Of a stretch of DNA of 8,295 bases, positions 1 through 5,324 are shown one piece after another (within the stretch, counting starts at the first letter, position 1; every line of letters begins with the position of its first letter). The position numbers were made by a program, and so were the translations under genes. Origin of the DNA: Clostridia bacterium (lineage in GTDB: Bacteria; Bacillota; Clostridia; Oscillospirales; CAG-272); assembly GCA_900753295.1 (NCBI GenBank), contig CAADYQ010000040.1, positions 1 through 8,295 on the forward strand, in the 5' to 3' direction. The notes beneath the pieces were generated by a model. That model made no database searches. It saw only the letters and a list, made by a program, of their open reading frames with translations, and was not told the DNA's origin.

Positions 1-1119
1 ACGACGGTCATCTCCTACGGCAAGGAGCCGGAGGCGGTCGAAAAATTCTCGGCGATATCCGACGAATTCCGCCGCTGCTCGATAAGCGCGCGTGTCTGGG
101 GCTCCATTATGGGACCGATAATGAACTTTATCGGCAACCTGCAGTATGTCCTCGTTGCGGGATTTGGCGGTTTCCTCATGCTCCGCGGCGGAAATATCAC
201 GATAGGCTCGATACAGGCTATGCTCCAGTACTCCAAAAAGCTCTCGCGGCCTATAAACATGATAGCCAACCAGTACTCCTCCATTCTCACCGCTCTTGCG
301 GGCGCCGAGCGTATTTTTGACATTCTCGACACGCCGGACGAGGTAGATGAGGGCAAGTCCGACATCACTCCCGCCGACATTCACGGCGACATAGATTTTG
401 AGCATATAGATTTCTCCTATGTCGAAGGCGAGCGCGTGCTGAAGGATCTTTCTCTGACGGTCAAGCCGGGGCAAAAGATAGCCATCGTCGGCGCGACCGG
501 CTCCGGCAAAACGACTATCGTCAATCTGCTTACCCGTTTTTATGAGCTTGACGGCGGCAGGATAACCATTGACGGAACCGATATCACCGAAATACCCAAA
601 GCCACGCTTCGCCGTGCCATTGCGATAGTGCTTCAGGACACAGTTCTGTTCTCCGACACGATACGCAGCAACATAAAGTACGGCAGGCTTGACGCCACCG
701 ACGACGAAATGAAGCGTGCCGCCGCGACCGCGCGTGCCGACACCTTCATCGAGCGTCTGCCCGATGGCTACGACACGGTGCTTGCCGAGTCCGGAAGCAA
801 TCTTTCCGAGGGTCAGCGCCAGCTACTTGCCATTGCGCGCGCCGTGCTTGCCGACCCCAAGATACTTATTCTTGACGAGGCAACTTCGTCCGTTGACACG
901 CGCACCGAGATGCACATTCAAAAGGCAATGGCTGAGCTGATGAAAAACCGCACCTCTCTCATCATTGCGCACCGTCTTTCCACGATACGCAACGCCGATG
1001 TCATAGTGGTGCTTTCGCACGGTGAGATCGTTGAAACGGGCAACCACGACGAGCTTCTGGCGCGCGGAGGGGAATATTCCAAGCTCTACGAAAGCCAGTT
1101 CGCCGGCATTGCAACCTGA
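1..1119 (+). CDS. ABC exporter, membrane-ATPase fusion subunit (5' end missing)
   Basis: The reading frame is open from base 1, so the gene began outside the window; 372 residues remain. They cover the end of the transmembrane domain (helical stretch about residues 35-65, then the helix leading to the coupling linker) and a complete ATPase domain. Visible ATPase elements are the A-loop Tyr at about residue 140, Walker A GATGSGKT (490-513), the Q-loop Gln (634-636), signature LSEGQ (802-816), Walker B ILILDE with the catalytic Glu (862-879), and the switch His in IIAHR (970-972). All catalytic residues are intact. This is the type IV (ABCB/MsbA-like) multidrug or lipid exporter family, which pumps hydrophobic compounds outward at the cell membrane. 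In Firmicutes such genes often come as heterodimer pairs, and the style here resembles the second, catalytically complete subunit, so a partner gene may lie upstream (inference). The substrate cannot be read from the sequence. The next gene starts 3 bp after the stop, so the two are probably cotranscribed. Confidence 0.95.
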   Translation, partial: TTVISYGKEPEAVEKFSAISDEFRRCSISARVWGSIMGPIMNFIGNLQYVLVAGFGGFLMLRGGNITIGSIQAMLQYSKKLSRPINMIANQYSSILTALAGAERIFDILDTPDEVDEGKSDITPADIHGDIDFEHIDFSYVEGERVLKDLSLTVKPGQKIAIVGATGSGKTTIVNLLTRFYELDGGRITIDGTDITEIPKATLRRAIAIVLQDTVLFSDTIRSNIKYGRLDATDDEMKRAAATARADTFIERLPDGYDTVLAESGSNLSEGQRQLLAIARAVLADPKILILDEATSSVDTRTEMHIQKAMAELMKNRTSLIIAHRLSTIRNADVIVVLSHGEIVETGNHDELLARGGEYSKLYESQFAGIAT

Positions 1120-1122
1120 CAG

Positions 1123-1941
1123 ATGGGCGCAACGGAATCATATTCCTGCACCGATGCGGAGCGCGAGCGCTTTGCGGCGATATGCCGTGATGTGACTGCG
1201 GCGGCGCAGGGGGAATATTCGGGCGACGAAAGCGGCGTTGGTGTGCTCAACGAAAAGCGTATGCACGCCGCGCTGAAGCGGTTCATTTGTTCCGACTCCT
1301 CCTTTCACGAGCAACGTCCCGACGTTGCCATAGGTGACGGGACGAAAAAATCAAAAAAATATGTCGCCGATGTACTTTGCGGCGACGAGATATATGAGAT
1401 TCAGACCGGTTCCTTCTGGCCCTTGCGAAAAAAGCTGGAGTGGTATGCCGCAAACACGGCGTACCACGTGACGGTGGTGCATCCGGTTGCTTTGCGGCGG
1501 CGCATCATTTGGATCGACCCCGAAAGCGGCGAGGCTACGCCCTCGCCGCGCCGCGCGCCCTCGCGGCGCGCTGTGGATGTTCTGCCCGACATGGTATACA
1601 TTTCCGAGCTTATAGCCTCCGGGCGTGTCGGGCTTCGGCTCCTCATGATCGAAGCCGAAGAATACCGTTTTCTTGACGGCTGGGGGAATGGCGGCAAGCG
1701 CGGCTCCTCGCGCTTTGAGCTTCTTCCCGTGGGGCTGATCGACATATTAGCCCTTGAGCTGCCCGAGGATTTTTGCGGGCTTCTTCCGCCCGATCTTTCG
1801 GGGCGCTCCTTCAAGGCGTCCGAGTTTGCCAAAGCGATGAAATTCACCTCCCGCAACGCATATCTTGCGCTTCACGCTCTTGAAAATCTCGGCGTTCTCA
1901 CCTCCACCCACACCCGCCCTTCTTTCTTTAGACTCGGGTGA
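1123..1941 (+). CDS. Conserved uncharacterised protein, PD-(D/E)XK-like core with C-terminal winged-helix-like region
   Basis: This 272-residue protein has no signal peptide or membrane segment, so it is probably cytoplasmic. I recognise it as a widespread Firmicutes family of unknown function, with a conserved lead (GVLNEKRMHAALK), a YEIQTGSF segment followed by LRKKL, a WIDPESGE segment, and an EEYRFLDGW...KRGSSRFE block. Residues Glu44 (first helix), Asp83, and Glu92-Ile-Gln94 are spaced like a PD-(D/E)XK nuclease active site with Gln replacing Lys, as in some members of that fold; Lys103/104 follow. This nuclease reading is inference. Residues about 228-272 (FKASEFAKAMKF onward) look like a winged helix-turn-helix ending in a beta-wing. 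There is no Shine-Dalgarno sequence before the ATG, which sits 3 bp after the exporter stop, so translation may be coupled. Residues 1-35 look less conserved, and an internal start such as GTG 1192 is possible. It could equally be a DNA-binding regulator with a degenerate nuclease fold. Confidence 0.8.
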   Translation: MGATESYSCTDAERERFAAICRDVTAAAQGEYSGDESGVGVLNEKRMHAALKRFICSDSSFHEQRPDVAIGDGTKKSKKYVADVLCGDEIYEIQTGSFWPLRKKLEWYAANTAYHVTVVHPVALRRRIIWIDPESGEATPSPRRAPSRRAVDVLPDMVYISELIASGRVGLRLLMIEAEEYRFLDGWGNGGKRGSSRFELLPVGLIDILALELPEDFCGLLPPDLSGRSFKASEFAKAMKFTSRNAYLALHALENLGVLTSTHTRPSFFRLG

Positions 1942-1975
1942 CGTTTGTGCAGAGTCTGATCTTCATACCCCGACC

Positions 1976-2112
1976 GTGAAGTTAGTACAAATTCTTATCT
2001 ACTACACGTCCGTAGTAACATCTGAACATTAAGTAGCTTGTCAGTGAAGTGGGTACAGATTTATATCAGACTCCACGTCTTAAGTTACTCTAAAACACGA
2101 AGTAACTTACCA
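1976..2112. repeat. AT-rich imperfect tandem repeat, two units of about 68-69 bp
   Basis: Unit A is 1976-2043 and unit B is 2044-2112. Both begin GTGAAGT, continue into GTACA(A/G)ATT, share CACGTC in the middle, and end in AAGTA(A/G)CTT plus a short CA-ending tail; they match at roughly 70% by eye. Each unit has a hairpin: 2000-2005 pairs with 2012-2017 (6 bp, loop ACGTCC), and 2081-2089 pairs with 2101-2109 (9 bp, 11-nt loop). A weaker GCAGA(G/T) start is seen before unit A (about 1947) and at the following terminator (about 2122). No open frame of useful length crosses it. It looks much more AT-rich than the genes on both sides. Origin unknown; a decayed mobile or repeat element is one possibility. 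Confidence 0.6.
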
Positions 2113-2113
2113 A

Positions 2114-2149
2114 TAAAATGAGAGCAGATTTATGTCTGCTCTCATTTTA
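2114..2149. terminator. Bidirectional intrinsic-terminator-like hairpin
   Basis: Bases 2114-2128 and 2135-2149 are perfect reverse complements (15 bp) around a 6-nt loop, TTTATG. The stem has a GAGAGCAGA core flanked by AAAA on the left and TTTT on the right, so each strand reads a stem followed by a short U-rich run. It lies between convergent genes, 172 bp after the + strand stop and 167 bp after the - strand stop, where one shared terminator is expected. The U-tract is short and interrupted, so efficiency is uncertain. Confidence 0.75.
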
Positions 2150-2170
2150 GTTTCTATGAAAAATTAATGA

Positions 2171-2309
2171 AGATTTCCGCTTGCGGAAATCTACCTCAAT
2201 CCGCGAAGCGGCTATCATATGAATGTCACGCCAATGCGTGACATTCATATATCACCTTGCTGTCACGCCTATGCGTGACAGCAAGATATCACATTCTGCA
2301 AAGCAGAAT
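2171..2309 (-). repeat. Five-hairpin array with conserved RTGATAT-type linkers
   Basis: Five perfect stem-loops lie head to tail: 2171-2192 (10-bp stem, TT loop), 2201-2211 (4 bp, GAA loop), 2217-2250 (15 bp, CAAT loop), 2256-2285 (13 bp, CTAT loop) and 2293-2309 (7 bp, AAA loop). The short linkers are alike. Read on the - strand, in transcription order from the 2317 stop, they are ATGATAT, GTGATAT, GTGATAT, ATGATAG and a diverged ATTGAGGT. The two longest hairpins share the 20-nt core TGTCACGCCWATGCGTGACA, 37 bp apart, but have different outer stems that still pair fully. On the - strand the array immediately follows the stop codon of the SGNH lipoprotein gene, so it would be transcribed as its 3' untranslated region. 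I recall similar multi-hairpin spacers from uncultured Clostridia, but cannot name a described family. Confidence 0.85.
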
Positions 2310-2316
2310 ATATCAT

Positions 2317-3807
2317 TCACTTGGGCAGGTACACTCTCAGGTGTGCCGCAGCCTGTGCGTATATCGCCGAGATATCCGATTTCGGACTTGAGGAGATATT
2401 CCACGCAAGATACTGCGCGTCGCCCATGAATTCCTTCGTCAGTACAAAATACTGCGTGGTTATCATGCCCGGGCGCGTGCCGCTGTACTTACTGTTGGCA
2501 TCGCTGTATATATCGATCCTGAACTGCCAGCCGGTATCCGCAATAAACACGGTCCCGAGCGGCAGGTCGGAAAGCGAATATTTCTGCTTTGAGCAGATAT
2601 TCTGGTGATAGGTCCCCGCACTTGCGCCGGGGGTCTTTGTCGTTGCCGAACTGGTGCAGTTCCAGTAAGCGTTTTCGATGTAATCCCACTCAAGCAACGT
2701 ATACTTCGTAAGATCGACACCTGCCGCGGCGGCGACTGCCTTGTCCGCCTCAAAGAAATCGGCGGGAGAAAGCTCGGCTCCGGGATCGATCACGGGCGCC
2801 GTGCCGGGACGTTCGCCGGTCTTGATAGCGCTTTCCGTGACTGCAATCGGCGTTTTTATGGCATTTTTGACCGATTCACGCGCCACGGCAAGCATATCCG
2901 AGGTTATTGCCGCCGGTGCGGGATTATAGCTGACCTTATCCACATCGCCGCCCGTAAGAGCCGCGTACCAGGTGAGTCCGGCTATATATCTGCCTATGTT
3001 GTAGTCAAGGTGATATCCGTCGCGCGTCAGCGTGTCGCCGAGGAAGGATGTGCGTGCGTTCTGGATCGACGTCATGCAGGGGATAGAGAGCACGAATCTC
3101 GGCTCGGTCTCTATGCATTGGTGCATGCAGTCTATTATCATATCGTACATCTTCTGCTGACTGCGGTCGTAATTCGGGAACGACGAATGCGTGCTGTCCT
3201 GCTGATACGCCCATGTCATATTCCAGATGAATTTTGCATCCGGCGCTTTTGCTTCAACGATATCAAGCAGCTCTGTCAGCGTTTTGCCGTAGCTCGATAC
3301 AAGCCCGCAGGTCTTGGATGTCTGCTGGAATGAGATATAATCCCACTTTTCGTCCGCGATTGCCGCCGACATTTTGTAACTCTTTGTGGATTCCCACTTG
3401 CCGGACGTATTTTTGTAATAGGTGTAGGACGGACTGTCCGATTTTGCAAAGCCGAGGTGCTGTGCAAGACTGCATCCGCCGTAGTAAAGGTTGCCGAGGA
3501 CTATCTCCTCAACTCCGCCGGACTTTGCAATGTCGTAAAGGTACTGCATGCAGTCGGTGGAAAAGCTGTTGCCGATGGCAAGGATCTTCAAAGTTTTCAC
3601 CTCCGTGGGTTGGGTAGTTGTTTCCTCGCCGCATATGGGCGGCTCGGTCACGGGATCGGTCTCTGATGCTGCCGCGTCGGGAGTATCCGGGGCGTTCGTA
3701 GCCGGTGTGGTCACATCGGGCGCGTTGCCCGGAGAGCATGCGGCGAGCGCCGCTGTGAGCATCAGCGCGGCAAGCGCGATGGCAATTACTCTTTTTTGAC
3801 GGATCAT
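2317..3807 (-). CDS. SGNH-hydrolase-like lipoprotein (DUF4886 type)
   Basis: The 496-residue protein starts with a lipoprotein signal peptide: basic MIRQKR, a hydrophobic core, and lipobox LAAC with Cys24. Residues 25-70 are a Thr/Pro/Ala-rich linker that would hold the domain off the membrane. Residues 72-305 are the SGNH-like domain: block I GNSFS with candidate nucleophile Ser81, the DYISFQQTS segment near 156-164, and the C-terminal DGYH motif with Asp263 and His266. This pattern fits the DUF4886 branch of the SGNH/GDSL superfamily, whose relatives are esterases or acetyl-hydrolases on glycans. Residues about 345-496 form a second, aromatic-rich region that I cannot name. AAGCGGAGG lies 6 nt before the ATG, supporting this start. 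It is the last gene of the - strand run, 15 bp after the smaller SGNH gene. Role inferred: removing acyl groups from an extracellular glycan or the cell's own wall. Confidence 0.85.
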   Translation of the reverse strand: MIRQKRVIAIALAALMLTAALAACSPGNAPDVTTPATNAPDTPDAAASETDPVTEPPICGEETTTQPTEVKTLKILAIGNSFSTDCMQYLYDIAKSGGVEEIVLGNLYYGGCSLAQHLGFAKSDSPSYTYYKNTSGKWESTKSYKMSAAIADEKWDYISFQQTSKTCGLVSSYGKTLTELLDIVEAKAPDAKFIWNMTWAYQQDSTHSSFPNYDRSQQKMYDMIIDCMHQCIETEPRFVLSIPCMTSIQNARTSFLGDTLTRDGYHLDYNIGRYIAGLTWYAALTGGDVDKVSYNPAPAAITSDMLAVARESVKNAIKTPIAVTESAIKTGERPGTAPVIDPGAELSPADFFEADKAVAAAAGVDLTKYTLLEWDYIENAYWNCTSSATTKTPGASAGTYHQNICSKQKYSLSDLPLGTVFIADTGWQFRIDIYSDANSKYSGTRPGMITTQYFVLTKEFMGDAQYLAWNISSSPKSDISAIYAQAAAHLRVYLPK

Positions 3808-3822
3808 GTCATTCCTCCGCTT

Positions 3823-4497
3823 TTATTTTGTTGTTTCAGCCGCCGTGTGGCGCAGGTATGCCGCTACCTCGGCGTCGATAGCGCCGGAAAAATCGGTGCA
3901 TTCCGGTGAAGTGCGGAATACGGTGGCAAAATGCACGCACGCGGCAAGGTATGAGCCTGCCGGCGAGGGGTGCGTAAGGTCGGCGTTGTACAGCTCGATA
4001 TCCGGGCGTTCGGCGCTCGCGCGCGCGAATGCCGCGCCTACGGGAGATACGCGCAAGCCGAAGTGCTCGCCTGCGGCGGCGTATGAATCGTGCAGAAGCT
4101 CATACATCTGCCCCGGCGTCCAGCCGTGCTCGGCAAGCACGCTGTGTCCCGCCTTGCGTCCCCATGTTTCGTAAAGCACGACCTCCGCTCCGGGCTGATC
4201 GCGCCGTATCTTTGTGAGCAACGCCTCGATGCCGCCGAAAAAGCTTTCGCGGTCGATAGCGGGGCGCACCGACTGCTCCTGAAGTATTATGCAGTCGAAT
4301 TTGTGCTCGCCGGCGAGCATCGCGCTCACGCGCGCGCCGTGCTCGTTGTCGTCCGAGGCGAGAGATGCAAGTGTGTAGCCGCCCTTTGTGACGGAAAACA
4401 CCTTGGCATCCTGCCCCGCCGCCTGTGCCAGCGCCTCAAGCGTTGCGGGCATATCGTTGAAGTATGTGTAGCTGTTTCCGATAAATAAAATGTTCAT
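3823..4497 (-). CDS. Small cytoplasmic SGNH/GDSL-family hydrolase
   Basis: This 224-residue protein begins directly with SGNH block I, MNILFIGNSYT, with Ser9 as candidate nucleophile. It has no signal peptide, so it is probably cytoplasmic. An IILQEQS segment (about 70-76) matches the block III region. ADLTHPSPAGSYLAA near the C-terminus carries the Asp173-X-X-His176 pair expected for the catalytic acid and base. The length suits a single-domain SGNH esterase. It shares the IGNS block I and DxxH layout with the lipoprotein encoded 15 bp downstream, so the two may act on the same substrate inside and outside the cell (inference). No Shine-Dalgarno sequence is visible before the ATG, which lies 25 bp after the thymidylate kinase stop, so translation may depend on reading through from that gene. 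The exact ester substrate cannot be told. Confidence 0.85.
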   Translation of the reverse strand: MNILFIGNSYTYFNDMPATLEALAQAAGQDAKVFSVTKGGYTLASLASDDNEHGARVSAMLAGEHKFDCIILQEQSVRPAIDRESFFGGIEALLTKIRRDQPGAEVVLYETWGRKAGHSVLAEHGWTPGQMYELLHDSYAAAGEHFGLRVSPVGAAFARASAERPDIELYNADLTHPSPAGSYLAACVHFATVFRTSPECTDFSGAIDAEVAAYLRHTAAETTK

Positions 4498-4522
4498 TTG
4501 TCATACAGGGTGGGACCCGTTT

Positions 4523-5185
4523 TTATTGCTTTTTGTCGTTTATAAGCGCCTCGACCGCCGCCCATATAGCATCCGAGACCTCCGCCTCTGTCAGATCGGC
4601 GTTTACGGTGACGACGCGCCTGCCGCGCGCCGCAAGATAGTCAAGCGCCTCGCGGTAATTTTTAAGCACGCGGCGCTGTGTTTCGTCCGCGTCGAATATC
4701 TCCTCCTCGGTCCTGCCTGCCGCGCGGCGGCGGGCGCTGACCTCGGGCGATACCTCAAGGTAAATTATAAGGTCTGGATCGAGCGTTTCAAAGCAGGGGC
4801 GGTTAAGCTCGTATATCTGCTCCATCGAGAGGCGCGGGGTGCGGTTGTACGCCATATTTGAGGGATAATAGCGGTCGCACACAATGTCGTCTCCGGCATC
4901 AAGATGCGGCTGCATGAACGCCACATGCTCAAGCCTGTCGGCAACGTGCATGTACGCAAGCGTTTCGGGCAGTATCTTTACACTGCCGTAGTATGCGGAG
5001 CGCACTACGGCGCCGACTATATCGCGGCTGTCAGGCTCGCGCTCCGAAAGGCAGCGTCTGCCGCGTTCAGCCGCAAGGCGGCGGCATAAAGCCGCCGCCT
5101 GTGTGGTCTTGCCGCAGCCGTCGCCGCCCTCAAGAACTATAAACAATCCGCGCCCGGGGGCGACGTTACGGCTGTAACTGTTCAT
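4523..5185 (-). CDS. tmk: Thymidylate kinase (dTMP kinase)
   Basis: It phosphorylates dTMP to dTDP with ATP in the cytoplasm, on the way to dTTP. With the start at 5185 the protein has 220 residues, close to the usual 200-215. Visible motifs are the P-loop GGDGCGKTT (residues 20-28), REP (49-51) which in most Tmk is REPGG but here REPD, DRLEH (83-87), DRYYPSNMAYN (104-114) of the dTMP site, and an Arg-rich lid, SARRRAAGR (150-158). The frame stays open to an ATG at 5251, but that extension runs through a 10-bp inverted repeat and has no kinase similarity. AAAGGA lies 12 nt before the 5185 ATG; an ATG at 5197 is possible but directly abuts that site. Its neighbours encode secreted or hydrolase proteins rather than the usual DNA-replication genes, so this may be a second, diverged copy. 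Another deoxynucleotide kinase specificity is not excluded. Confidence 0.88.
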   Translation of the reverse strand: MNSYSRNVAPGRGLFIVLEGGDGCGKTTQAAALCRRLAAERGRRCLSEREPDSRDIVGAVVRSAYYGSVKILPETLAYMHVADRLEHVAFMQPHLDAGDDIVCDRYYPSNMAYNRTPRLSMEQIYELNRPCFETLDPDLIIYLEVSPEVSARRRAAGRTEEEIFDADETQRRVLKNYREALDYLAARGRRVVTVNADLTEAEVSDAIWAAVEALINDKKQ

Positions 5186-5212
5186 TTTCGGTGCCATTCC
5201 TTTCTTTGCGGC

Positions 5213-5250
5213 TGTGCCGCCGCTCGGATAGTATCCGCTACGGCGGCACA
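5213..5250 (-). promoter_or_regulatory. Strong hairpin just upstream of the thymidylate kinase ribosome binding site
   Basis: Bases 5213-5222 pair perfectly with 5241-5250 (TGTGCCGCCG against its complement). After a small internal loop, 5225-5229 pairs with 5233-5237 around a 3-nt loop. On the transcribed strand it ends about 10 nt before the AAAGGA site. It is not followed by a U-run, so it is not a simple terminator. Possible roles are mRNA end protection or processing between operon segments; this is inference. Confidence 0.65.
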
Positions 5251-5260
5251 ACTGCTGCTT

Positions 5261-5295
5261 GAAAACGATATGCCTTCAATTTTGCATTCGTTTTC
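5261..5295 (-). other. Second hairpin in the LamG-tmk intergenic gap
   Basis: Bases 5261-5268 pair with 5288-5295 (GAAAACGA with TCGTTTTC). After one bulged base, 5270-5273 pairs with 5284-5287, leaving a 10-nt loop. It sits 29 bp after the LamG gene stop and 10 bp before the stronger hairpin at 5213-5250. Neither strand shows an immediate U-run, so termination is doubtful; a processing or stabilising element is possible. The 5296-5324 part of the gap is A-rich on the - strand and shows nothing else. Confidence 0.5.
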
Positions 5296-5324
5296 GGGCT
5301 TTTTTCTGTTTCAGGTGCTTTTTT

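Noticed and set aside
1553..1571. GC-rich inverted repeat (7 bp, 5-nt loop)
   Set aside because: It lies inside the coding frame in an Arg/Pro/Ala-rich stretch, where such pairing arises by chance; there is no U-run.
1947..2112. Remnant of a transposase or other pseudogene
   Set aside because: The frames I read are broken by frequent stops and show no recognisable protein fragment; the internal repeats explain the sequence better.
2171..2309. CRISPR array
   Set aside because: The recurring part is only about 7 bp, the units are perfect palindromes of different size, and there are no cas genes.
2223..2429. Small + strand coding frame across the hairpin array
   Set aside because: It runs through palindromic sequence and then antisense to the SGNH lipoprotein gene, with no ribosome binding site or recognisable protein.
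4508..4518. Short GGGT/ACCC hairpin between tmk and the SGNH gene
   Set aside because: Only 4 bp with a 3-nt loop and no U-run; too weak for a terminator, and the genes look cotranscribed.
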